From Branchiostoma floridae (Eukaryota > Chordata > Leptocardii > Amphioxiformes > Branchiostomatidae): a DNA stretch of 64,000 nucleotides. Made by a program: the position numbers and the translations under genes. Shown one piece after another: positions 28,965-41,200 of the stretch. Numbering within the stretch: the first letter of the stretch is position 1; each line of letters begins with the position of its first letter. The notes beneath the pieces are model-generated. The model was not told where the DNA came from. It did not search any database and saw only the letters and a list, made by a program, of their open reading frames with translations. The stretch lies in assembly GCF_000003815.2 (NCBI RefSeq), contig NC_049988.1, positions 23,602,842-23,666,841 of the forward strand, read 5' to 3'.

Positions 28965-29060
28965 AATTCCTCCAAGCATTGGCACACTCCTAGGCCGGTT
29001 GCACTCTTTTGTCAGCTTTAAATACTATCTTATGCTACCGGAGGATCTGCTTGGAGATTA
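28965..29060 (+). repeat. Dispersed repeat 'CTTATGCTACCGTAGGATCTGCTTG' family
   Basis: It carries CTTATGCTACCGGAGGATCT and GCTTGGAGATTAG. Related phrases occur at about 4316-4362, 53370-53432 (reverse) and 53615-53672. Confidence 0.6.
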
Positions 29061-29221
29061 GTGACCACCTGTTACAAATCGGAACACCCGATGTCACCAC
29101 GACCCTACCCTACAAAAGACCCTCCTTAATTAGTTGACACGGCATATTTGCAAAGTAAACATGCGGTGTGCGGAGGCGCATTGTGCGGGGAGGTCACTGT
29201 GGGCTGGGCCCAGGGTTTATT

Positions 29222-29515
29222 AAAGGTGAGTTCACACGTGCGTGTATATACAAGTCCGTATGGAAGTCTTAGCCTCTACCAGTCTCCACAGGTAGCTGGA
29301 GAAAAAGTAGAAATTGGAAAAATATAGACACATAAAGACAGCCTACGAGTTAACTGTAGCTTGCCGAGGAGTATGGATTGCGACGCAGCTAAATTGTTTA
29401 GCATGCAAATATTTGTCCAATCTATACTATTTTTCTAGCGACCTGTGTAGCCTTGTAGAGGCCATAATTACATACAGACTTGAATATATACGCACGTGTG
29501 AACCCACCATAACTT
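29222..29515. mobile_element. MITE family A, copy 2
   Basis: The left end AAAGGTGAGTTCACACGTGC and right end ATACGCACGTGTGAACCCAC are inverted. The middle shares GTAGAAATTGG, GAGTTAACTGTAG, TTTGTCCAAT and AGCGACCTGTG with 24491-24795. Confidence 0.85.
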
Positions 29516-30545
29516 TGTATGTCTTTTAAAAGACGGTCCAAGGCCCTGTCCACTGTGTCATTCTATGGCGTAGCTACAGCTGACGATTTCACGACAATCG
29601 ACAAGCAAGTGGTTGTCTGTAGCTTTTGCTCAAATTAATGATATTTCTCCGTGAAGAGTATCATCAGGCTTATAAACCATTGGGGAACAAAGTTACTAGT
29701 ATGGCAGGCTTTTCCAACTATAGGGAAGGCGACAGTCACCGAATATTTCTAGCCAAACATATTCTAAAGCAGCTTCTCGTCGAAAAGGTAACGTATTGAT
29801 TGTAAGAAGTCCGTGCTAACATCGGTGTTAAGTGTGCCTGTCTTCTATCAACGTTGAAAAGTATTCGCTCGTAGGATCTTAAATTCTAAAGACAAGGAGA
29901 CAATCCGTACAAAAGTTTTGGATTACGATCTGGAAACCACTGAATCATCAGATATGACGAAAACGTGAAGGGGTCACTGTCGGTCATTCGGTCTACTTGA
30001 ACCGCGGCACTGGAACACATTCCATTTTGGAATTGATCCCGCTCCTTTGTTACGATCTACAGATTACAATAAGAAAAACGGAATAAAATGAAAAATGGTT
30101 TTCGAAAGCGTTCTAAATTTTGAGTGTGACTGAAAGTTTGAAGGAAAAACGATTTTGAGTTCCAATTTGGTAAATTAGAAATTACACTAAGTTCAGAGTG
30201 TCAAGTTTGGCATTCCTCCAATAGCTTTGGTAAATACCAGTGCGGTTGCCGTTACCGTTTCAAAAGAAACTCCACAGAAAAACGTCTCAAAGGCGCCTGA
30301 AAGAGAGGACTGACAAACGGCAAAGTGGCTGCCACAAAACAGAGAAAATAAACTGGGCAGCAACACGAGGACTGTTTACTTCTGTTCCACCTTGCCAAAT
30401 GGCTCGGGTATCACTCTTCTCGGGGTGTTCAGATGAAGCACCCATTGAAACGTCTGTCAACGACCTAGCACCCCGTTTTGTTCGCTCTCTCTCTGCCGTG
30501 AAAAAGGGATTAGAGCGGCGAATGGAGGTCTGAAGGAAGGGAACG
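29516..30545. other. Intergenic, nothing recognised
   Basis: AT-rich single-copy-looking sequence. The open frame at 30240-30533 begins with a non-ATG codon and shows no family motif, so I do not call it. Confidence 0.5.
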
Positions 30546-30868
30546 GATACCGCTGGGCTAAAGAGCGGTACCGCGTTTGGTTACTTTTATTGAGGTTTGA
30601 CCTGCTACAGTAGAACTTCAAGTTTAAAGTTAAAGTCTCTGAGATCCATATTTCTGATTGCAAATTTTACTAATTTTGTATTCAGAAAGTTTCTATACAC
30701 GGATAGTGCTGGGTTGAAGGGCGGTGCTGGATTTGGTTTCTTTTATTGAGGTGTGAACTGTAGAACTTCAAGTTAAAAGTCTCAGAGATAATATTCATAA
30801 CTCTGATTCCAACTGGCGTTTTAAGACATTTTACTGATTTTACATCAGAGAGTTTCTATACAGGGATA
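30546..30868. repeat. Tandem duplication, two units of about 160 bp
   Basis: Units at about 30548-30706 and 30707-30868 share TTTTATTGAGGT, GTAGAACTTCAAGTT, GTCTC(T/A)GAGAT and GAGTTTCTATACAGGGAT-like phrases. They diverge by roughly a fifth and have no coding potential. Confidence 0.75.
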
Positions 30869-31449
30869 TAAACTTGATACTGAAACCACAACGAACCAAT
30901 GAACGGCAGCAGTTTTGCAACCACTGATTTAACTTTACGATAATAAAGACATTTATGTTCACATTTTGTCAAATGTTGAAGTGTCTAATGTTGAATTTAA
31001 GGCAACCCTATAGTCTCTATACTTGTTCTAAATAGTATACAATAGAGTTTCTATCTTCAATATCAACACTACGTATACCCTAGACAGAGTACAGTCTGGA
31101 AACTGTAACTTAAAACCTTAACTATATTATACAGGATGAAGCAGCTTTGTAACAGTTCATAAAAAGCAACAGTCGCTCAAGTGTACAATAAATATTATAC
31201 ATCTACATGAATAAATACATACCCCTAAGAACAGTTTAGAGTCATGACACATTTCAGATCTCTAGAGGAGTAAAAACCTGTTCATGAAAACATGTACAGT
31301 TTCAAATTAGAAAGAAGCATGAAGATAGACAACAGAATTTGGTGGTAAAATCATTTCAGATACTTCCAGCATGTAGAACTATGTCAAATGTCAAGGTGGC
31401 TACTCAGTTAATCTACTAGTAGCCTAGCAATGTTACACATATTTTACTT

Positions 31450-32030
31450 CTCTCTCCTACCTTAAGAAAACAGCCCTAAAAAATGCTCTGAATATTTCCA
31501 ACACTGTTCAAAATGATGAACCCTAAATCTGATGCAAAGGTGCTACCTACAAGGGTATAACTATAAATCTCTTCTAACGGAATAAGAAGGTAGAGGTAAA
31601 AGTTTGTGCCTCAGAAAAAGAAAAGTTGCTGATGACATAAAAGCTTCTAGACTTTTACAGTAAAAATCTGTGCCTCAAAAAACAGGAGAAGAAAAATTGA
31701 TGACAGCAAGTTTCTACACAGGATTTCTTAAAAAAGTATCATATATCATACATCTCACTTCACTCTCCTACCTTTCAAGGTGACACTCCTGAAATGATGT
31801 CCTGAGTATTTCCAACAACAACGTTCAAAATGTTGAACCCTTTTAATGCAGCAAAGTTACTGAAGGGGTTTGTGACATAAGTATCTTCTAATGGAAGGGT
31901 AAGGTGGAGGCAAAATTTGTGAAAGAAAAATTGTTGACAGCATGTAAGAAAGATTCTGAACAGTTGAAATTTTCAGAAGAAATTTTCTACATTTCTTACA
32001 TACATATCTCACTCCACTCTCATACCTTTT
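31450..32030 (-). repeat. Two decayed copies of the ankyrin gene's last exon end and 3' UTR
   Basis: Segments 31450-31645 and 31762-31945 each repeat the order seen at 32018-32160: CTCTCCTACCTT, CTGAATATTTCCAACA, GTTCAAAATGATGAACCC, then TCTTCTAA.GGAA against CTCTTCTGGCTGAAGGAGGA of the exon. They lie downstream of the real stop codon on the minus strand. Confidence 0.65.
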
Positions 32031-32102
32031 GAAGTGACAGCGTCAAATGATGTTCTGAATATTCCAACAACAATGTGCAAAATGATGAACCCCTTTGCGT
32101 AT

Positions 32103-32278
32103 TCAGCAGGAGTGGAACATGAGTCTCTTCTGGCTGAAGGAGGAGTCGGCCAGGTGGTGCTTGCTGGGCGTCATGAACCCAAGGGTCACCTTGAGGGGGG
32201 TATGGGGCTCCACCACATCCCACACCTGGTGAGGGGCGCTGATGTTGATACGCAGGAGCTTCGCTGCGACAAGGTGGC
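32103..32278 (-). CDS. Ankyrin gene last exon
   Basis: It encodes GHLVAAKLLRINISAPHQVW, then DVVEPHTPLKVTLGFMTPSK and a C-terminus ending QKRLMFHSC with TGA at 32105-32103. The acceptor is TTGTTTAG, and phase 1 matches the ankyrin exon at 35554. The C-terminal segment is not recognised. Confidence 0.72.
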
Positions 32279-35200
32279 CTAAACAACAACAACAAACAAC
32301 AACAAAATGTTTAATTGTGCGGCTCCACCACATCCCACACCTGGTGAGGAGCGCTGATGTTGATACGTAGGAGCTTCGCTGCAACAATGTGGCCTAAACA
32401 ACAACAAACAACAACAAAATGTTTCATTTCTGAAAAATTTGCCAGTGCATCTGAAACAGAGTGAGTGAGTGAGTGAGTGAGTGAGTGAGTGAGTGAGTGA
32501 GTGAGTGAGTGAGTGAGAGTAAAATAGTGAGTGTGAGTGAGAGTTAGTGAGTGAGTTCTGAAGCACTGTGTGATTTCAGACATCAATGAATCATGTAAAC
32601 TCACTGTATGAACTTAAAATGCACATGTAAAGTAGTTTGGCTGCAATAAGGGAGCTTAGCTGCAACAAGGTGGCCTAAGACAACAACAACTTTATCAAGC
32701 TAAGTACATGTATACAGATACAAAATTCGTAATACACATGGCGACATTGAGATGACTTCTAACACTAATCTAAAACATGGGTTCTACTCTAATCCATCTA
32801 TTCGGCTTCTTCTGATCACTTCATGAAAAATTGACAATGCCGCTTGACATGTGTATTGTCCATATACAGTAAAACAGAGTTTGATACAACTTGAAAGTTG
32901 CAAGCCTCTGTGCATTTTCCCCATGTTGAAACTTTCCTTCCTCTGCTCTGCTCTAATTCTTTTCAGACACAAGTTGTCAAACAAGTTGACCTGGATTGAT
33001 GTCTGGGACCACCCATGTAATTCACAAAGTCTTTAGCACAAAACACTCTTTCAATTAATTTCTTCACTCTGTCGACACAAAACATAATAAATAACATTTT
33101 TTTCTAAAGATGATGGTGATAGTAATTGTACAATATATGCCAGTCCCAATATTATCATCTGACCAATCTTATACCTTATTTTGTTCACCCTTGCTTTCGA
33201 GTACAACTCAAGCTATCATTTTCCGTTTTACACCTAAAACTGAATCAGTGTTCGTTCTTTGAACTGCTCTTTAGATAAGTATGACAAATTACTAAATTAA
33301 GAGAATAAAACTACTTTGTCATGCAGAGATACTTTTCTTTCAGCAAACCAAAGTGAATATAAATTTGACTCTAACTTTTTCCAGACAAATTAAGTCGTTT
33401 AAAATGTTTAAGATCCAAGAATCCAAACTTAAGACATCACACGCTCTGTGCAAGCACACCAAGCTTGCTACATTATTTGTGTGACCTACTTTTGAGCTAC
33501 CTCTTAGAGTGAAAATATTAGCTTACTCTCAACTTTCCATCATCCCAGATGTTGTTTACTACATTCGTACACATAAACAAAGATAAAAACCCATCGACAA
33601 TTTCGCTTCAACATAAAAAAAATCATCTTTAACAAACAAGGAAGAAACGACAAGGTTTTAAATGATGTGGCTGTGGTATTAGTTCTTGTATATGCGGTAG
33701 GTGTTATATAAGAACAATTGAAAAGCTGACCTGTGTTTGTGGCGCAGTCGATCGGAAGTATGTTGGCGCTGTTCGCGATGTAAGGGTCTGCCCCTGAAAA
33801 CGTGAGATAGCGATGCTGGTCAGTAGTGGCACGGACGTCGCCCTTCCACCACCAAATAGGTGGCCAAGCGTCGATGTGGGGTTGGAATAACATGATCTAA
33901 AACCAACACGCAAATGAAAGGACAGGAACTCGAGTAAGATAAACAGCAACACCCCGAGAAAAGTTGGCAACAGACGTGCTGCCCGTAACGCGATAGCCGC
34001 AATTGTAATCGCCACATTCAATCGACCGGGCTGCCGGTAACACCCCGCGTGTTGCGTAAATTGGAGGCCCCTCTAAAGTACAGGGAGGGATAAATAGAGG
34101 TGCTTTGTCCGGGCGCGGTTACAAAGTGGACGACTATTTTGTAGAACGGTACCGGATGCATATAGTCTGTTCCTTTACGTGATGATGCCAGCCTCCGTAA
34201 ACATGCAGGATTATTTTGAAAATAAGTTATGGATAAGTCTGACGCAATGATCGTGGTATTTGTATGGCAAACTAAAGGCTTTGATTCGGAGCTTTCAAAC
34301 GATGGACTAGACAACGGATATTTTCAAACTCCTCAGCAGGAAACTTTACTCTTACAATTTCATATCCCTAACACCATTAACAACTTTGATTATTTTGGAA
34401 ATAAGACTTTGCTAAGTCTGACGCAATGATCATGGTATTTGTATGGCAAGCCTTAAGCTTTGATTCTGAGGTTTTAAACGATCGACTAGACAGCAGATAT
34501 TTTCAAATTCCCCAGCAAGAAACGTTACTCTCACGGTTTGAGATCCCCCAACCCATTAACAACTTTGATTATTTTGGAAATAAGTCATCGATTTAGTCAG
34601 ACTATTGATGGTAGCTGAACTGCATCCTTCTCAGGCTTTAGTCCATATTTATTATAAGAGATTTCAAACAGATATTCCTTAGCTAAGATGGAGATATCTA
34701 ACCCTTTGATTATTGTGAAAATAAGTCAAAATGATTAAAGAGTAATGGCAAAGGTCTAATTTTTGGGAAGGTATTACTGAATCAGACCTTGAAACATGGC
34801 ATGGTGTTTCTATAGGTTTTGTCTGCCCATGTTGCACAATGCAACTACATATACAGACATTTGCAAATTCCTGATCAATGCCTGCTTAGATTAAACATCT
34901 CAACAAACAATCTTCGAAGACAATTTAAGCTCTGGATTTAACTGGATAAGTAAGAATCTGAGATTACCTAAGGATGTTTTGAGTCACATCCATCAGACTT
35001 TTTCAATCTGTTATTCTAGTGACGCTGAAGAAGAGTGATGGATGTCACTCTAAAAGAGACAATATAATCTCCATACAGTAGAAGCCGTTTAATTGCACAC
35101 CCCATTTGCCAGCATTTTTCCTGCAATTATGTGGAGAGTTATTCGGCTGGACCACACTGGTTTGGGATTTTTTGATTCCGTGCAATTAACAGAAGTGTGT

Positions 35201-38200
35201 GATTATCCATTGTGCAATTAAGTGGCTTCTACTGTATTTGAATATCTTTAAACAAAGTGACTGAAACCTTGAACCTGTGGAAAACTTACCATGGACCATA
35301 GTCCTCTTTCCACCCACAGTAAGTCCAATGGTCTGAAAATGACCTTACTCGGGAAGGACTGAAGATGGACTTACTCTCTTAATTAGTGTGAAGGACTTTC
35401 TCTGGATAAGAATTCTAGCTGGAAAGTATTAGTGGCTCCACTGCCCAGCCAAACAAAAGGCTAGGGTCTGCAGGTTTTTCAAGGGTAGGGAGGGAAACAG
35501 GAAACACATTTTTTCCCTTAGGGCACCAGACCTAAAACCTGACCATACATTACCATGCTTGAGGAGCAGTTTGATCAGAGGGATGTTGCCACTCATGGCA
35601 GCCTGGTGCAGAGGGGTGTTCCCTCGGTCATTAGCAGCATTCACATCACAACCTGCAGGACGAAATAAGTTATCATAAGTTAATCTTGGAAAGGAAAGCA
35701 ATCTCAATAATCCATTTTAGTTCACTGAAGAGCCATTCTTCCACTGGTCGTGACAGAGAAGAAAGGTATGAGGGATGTTCCCACTCATGGCTGCCTGGTG
35801 CAGGGGGGTGTTCCCTCGGTCATTAGCAGCATTCACGTCACAGCCTGCAATAGAAAATAAGTTTATTGCAAAGGAAAGTCATCTCAATCCAGTTTTAGCT
35901 AACTGAAGAGCCATTCTTCCACTGGTTGTGGCAGAGAGGACAGACAATATTTACAGGTTTATTGTACCGGGGAATTTAGCCTTTCTCTTTTTGATAACAG
36001 TGTTCCACAGCATTCAAATCACAGCCTAGAGGGGAAAACATCAGAATGAGGAATATACTTGCAGTCAGGGACGGATCTAAAATGGCATATTTCAAATGCA
36101 TCAAATGTGTAGGATTCAATCACAAACAGTGGTATTCAGCTGACACAGAGAGTGGTGGGGAGATTTTATTGCTTGGCCAAGCAGGTTCGGAAGGCAGGGA
36201 GAGCAACAGTCTGGCCAGGCCAGCCAGGAAAAAAGGTCAGACGGACAAAAACTGCGACTCTGAAGGGAAAAACAGCACCATTGTGCAGATTTCTTGTACT
36301 GGTTTCTGTATTTTTTAAGTGTCGTGAGTTCTGGAAAGTGGTTGAGGTGTGACTCTCTTCAGACACAGCACCTCTGTTTAACATCCTATCCAAGAGATGG
36401 TCTTAGCAGAAGCTAGATTACTCAAATTCTCCTGAATGAAGTGAGGAAAGTCGTGTTAAGTGTCTCTCCAAAGGGCCCTACATTGGTAACAGTGTGACAC
36501 TGGGGTTCAAGCACCACCAAATTAACCATGTCAAATGCGACTGACTCTTTGAGCATAAAAGTTTAACGTGTTGGGTTTGTGATCTGGTGGCCCGGGTTTG
36601 GCGCGGGTTCGAATCCTGAAGCCAGGAGACTCGCTCCTTACAGCAGTACATTTCTCATTAGAAGAAAAATTTAAGAAAGTCTTTTTCAGGACGTTGTCAA
36701 AAACAAAGCATTCTTTCCGGAAAGAAATACACAAGGACTCAAAAGAGGAAGGCAATTAAGTTCAGAACAAGAGGCTTTGCAAAGTTACGGCTTTCTCCTA
36801 AGATTGACATAGTGGAAATAAAAGCTGTAGTATTGTCCCACTGCACACCACTCTCTACCCAGTGGGGGTTTAGATAAACTCGCCTCTTTGAGTCCTGGCC
36901 ATTTCAAACCCTCTACACAGTAGTATCGCAATACTCCATCCTCTATACAACACTCTCTTCTCTTATCCACAAAATCAGCAAAAGCTGAGCTTAATTTGAA
37001 GCCACCAACCCTTTAAGATTTGCAGGTATATGTCTTGGATTACACCTAAGGAGTGGTTATGCCTCTCTTATCTTATCAGCCTAAGGAAACGACTTGTCAA
37101 GGAGATTAAAAGGATAAAACTGAATCCACCCTCCTCACAAAGCATTTTAGTGTTTGAGATCGCTTTCTGGATTCACACTTAAGTGGTTTAAGTAAGATAA
37201 AATCTAAGATAGCATCTACTCTTTGGGGGGCCCTCTAACAAGGAGGGTACTATATTGTTACATGTGTAAGTAGGGCGTAAGTATTCTAGGAATGACTTCC
37301 CAACAACCTCCCCTTACTTCTAGGGCTCTTAAGGAGAAGATAGACGCGCCCAAGGTCAAATTTCTTCTTGGCAAGGGCGCAGGAAATTGGGGTAAACACA
37401 AGAGCTGGGTGGGAGCAAACAAGGGCGGAAGACGGAGAGATAGCGGACGGTCGCAGCGCGCGGCGATCGGAACGGAGCCGCTTCTAATCATTCGTGCACA
37501 CATCGGCCGCATGTGGCCGGGTTCTTACCGCGGTGACGGATATGCAGTCGATATTTTGATCTGTTTGTAGTAAGTGGATATCAGGCAATTAGGCGCCTGT
37601 TGACAATAGGAGGGGGCTGGATCAAGGGTGGTCTGATGCGGACCGAGGACCGGGGCATTGTTTCAGGTGTTTAGTCGGCCGTTTGTAGTGTCTAACTTGT
37701 GAGATCAAGGGGCAAGTGTGCCCATTTCAAGAGAGACCTTAGGATTTTGTAATGTCTAAGTTGTGAGTTTAGGGGGCCAGTGTAACCGTCTCAAGAGAGG
37801 CTTTGGGTGTTTTGATATAAAGTTCACTCCTTTCGTTTATTGAAGAAAACATGTAGATGGTGCAATCATTATGCATTATTTGAGTATTGTTAAGGTCTCT
37901 AGTGAGCTTGTGAGTTTGTAGTGTCTAAACTGTGATATCAAGGGGCAAGTGTACCTTTCTCTCTTGCAAGAGAGACCTTTTTGAGGTAAAGTTTATTCCT
38001 TTCGTTCATCGAAGTATATAATGATTATTGAAATGCAATGTTTGAGTATTGTTCAGGTCTTTAGTGGGTCATTTGTAGTGTCTAAAATGTGAGATCAATA
38101 ATTATTAATATTAGCTGGCAGAAGAGTAGGCATTTAATGAACATCTTAATATTCAGTTTGTAGATAGTTATAGAAAGGGATAAACATCTTTCATTCAACT

Positions 38201-41200
38201 GTTAACAGAGTTACAGTTTTTTTTTGTCATTTACATTCTTGACCAGCCATTTTATCATAGCTATAAATGATGTGAGAGTTTCCTTCCATTCTCCATTGCA
38301 ATTCTTCCTATTCCAAATTCCTACATGAAGACAGAATTTTACGCTAAGTTACAGGTGGTTTTAAACTGTAGGTTTGTCACTGAAGGTGGTGAGGTCTACT
38401 TTAAGTCTAACTGTTCCTTTAAATTAGAACTTAGAGATGTCAAAAACTGTGAGCAAAGCCAATACAGAACTTTACGTTAATGGATAATGGTTTTCAATAA
38501 CATAAACCATATCCAAAAGATACTCTTGATAAATTGTGCCAAAGAGTGCTTTTTGTACGAAACACTCTTTGCAAGACTTTTTAAAAATTTCTGTCTCTCA
38601 TTAAACAATTTTCATTCTGACTGGGCCAAATAGTGTGTCTTCAAAAATCAACTTGTATAACTGTTTTGTCTGACAAAAATTCTTGACAGTCACATAGCCC
38701 TGCCCTCCAAAGCATGGAGGTATTGAATGTAACATCGTGTACAACATTACTCAAAATATTAAGAAAATACCCATAGAAAAACAAAACAAGCAGATCGCGA
38801 CCCGAGGTTCCGAGTTACTTTCTAATGGCATTATTCAATTTCTAAATTGTAGACTTTCTTGGTAACAGAAGCGGTGCTGTTGTAAGGGTATATCCGGATT
38901 AAACTGGTAATATATCGACACAACTCAACCCTCCCATGACGGGACAACTTCCTATGTGTCAGATGATACATCCTTAATGACTGGACATCTAATTAATTAC
39001 TCATTCTCTTTGATTAACGAATTAATAACTTACAGAACAGAAAAATGTTGTATTCGTTGAGCAGCTTTAAGAATAAAGATGCCACTGCTTTTGTATTGTT
39101 TCTTTTTGTGCGTCAGCAGCTTATTTTGCTTCGCTTGCGTAGAACCAGGAGTGTTTTCTTTGTAACCGCATCTATAGGCAAGGGTATCGGTGGTTTATGT
39201 TTCTATCGCCGGGCCCTTTCACAAAGCTGATACAGTAATCGCCGAGGGCGCTGCCTACAAAGTCGGGCTTTTCTGTGGCGACCTTTTGGCCCTAAACAAC
39301 GCGGCCACTTAATCAGGTTTGCGGAGAACTGGGGCTTTCCGTAACCCCATCTGAACCCCTTTCAGCGCACAAAGGCGTTTGCTGGCCGCCACTTTGTAGA
39401 CATTGTTCGACACTTTGTTAGAGGAATCGAAGCTTCCCTTACAAAACAAACATTGCACGTGCCTCACTTAGCCACACAGGGGGAGAGGGAAACAGCCACA
39501 ATCTTAAAGAAACACCTAGGATATCCTTAGATTTCTTGAGATTTTGGTACAGAAACTCGAGGAAACAGGTACTTCATAGAGAAATATCTAGGAAGATTTT
39601 TTAAGCTTAAAATTCATCTACTACACAAAGAAACGCAGGGAGAGAGGGTCACAGCCAATCACGCAGAGAAATACTGAGGATATCTTGAGATTTCTTAATC
39701 TTAAGTAGTACCTACAAGTATCAAAACGTTGTCATTATCTTGCTTGATAAGTAATATGTAGACTGTTTCGCATAACAGTGGAAGATGGCCCAGGCATTCT
39801 GCAACACACTGACTACAAATGACACACTGATACAACTTTAGTTAGCTCTACAGCAACAATGTTATATTTTATACATGTACCGACAGATTTGTGTGCCCAA
39901 AGCCTTGCACATACAATATAACTACCCTGGGGAAGAAGAGGAAAATACATGGCCTGGGTAGCACTTTTTTCCAGCTTTATTCAGTACCCTTTCTGTGAAC
40001 TTTGACACAGCATATAAAGGAATTATATTTGACATTAAACTAAAGTCTTAAATTAAAACTGTTAGTGTCAGAAGCTTTTAAGTTATCCAGATTTTAATTT
40101 CTATCAAGAATAAGCTGTACCTCAATACATGAAATTTTGTTTCTTCAAATTAAACATGTCAAAGAAGTAGAATTGTTTTAGATTTGATCAAACAATGTAT
40201 TCCAATATGCTATCCATCAACATCCTTCATGCTAACTCATGTATTTTTCTCACAAATGCAATAACCTTTGCGTATTGAAAAATTGGTAGTATAATAGTAT
40301 GCAGTTTTGTCTACATGGATTTTGCATATAAGCTTTATGAAAATATTACTTCACTGTTATGTCAGACTCTGCTTCTCACAAAAGTGTTGGAATCCTGCCA
40401 TCAAAATTTCAAAACACGCCAGTCACCCATGTAGCTATTAATGTCAACAAAAATGGATACAAGAAAACTTCAGCGACGAAGTATCGACACAAAAAAAATA
40501 TTATCACGGCTGTTGCACCTGGGTTCATGTCAATGGGGCATATGAAAAACGATCGCGTCACTAAAACCGCCGGTCCGCCGCAAGCGAGCTCCAAGAGAAA
40601 GTTTACTTTAGACGGTTCAGTGAGGCTAGTCACAGTCAGGATGCGTGTCAGGGACCAACAATACCACCACGAACAAAACTCGGACAATTCTCCTGCTTTT
40701 TTATAAACAACCTTTTGAAATCGCACGGTGGATTGACGTCAATGACGACCCAGAAACAATGAGGGCGAAGTTTGTTCAAGTCTGGTTGGATCTGGTGAGG
40801 AAACGGCACCTGAGTGTTGCAAGGATCTTGTCATAAGGCCACGTCATCTTAATTTATTGGTTCTCCAATTGAAAAACTTGGCCTCTTTTTTTTATACAAC
40901 CTTTTGAAATGGCACGTCACTCACAGCCCAGAAACAATGAGGGTGAACTAAAAGTATTGTAGTCAGGAAACGGCACATGAGTGATGCAACGTTTTTGTCA
41001 TAAGGCCACGTCATCTTAATTTATTGGTTCTCCAATTGAAAAACTTTGGCCTATTTTTTTGTACAACCTTTAGAAGTAGCATGATGTACTGACGTCAATG
41101 ACAACTGAGAAACAATGATGGTGAAGTTTGTTTGGATCTTAGTCACGAAATGGTACTTGATTGAGGAGAGGTTTTGTCATAAGGCCACATAAATCTAATT

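Noticed and set aside
33731-33896. An extra ankyrin-gene exon between 35554 and 32278
   Set aside because: Its length would break the phase between the two neighbouring exons, and the required frame has a stop.
36565-36625. A tRNA gene because of the perfect B box
   Set aside because: No acceptor stem, D arm or complete cloverleaf can be drawn. It looks like a SINE head.
37258-37570. GC-rich open frames on both strands as a first exon
   Set aside because: No family motif, no clear donor, and both strands are equally open. This is probably just base composition.
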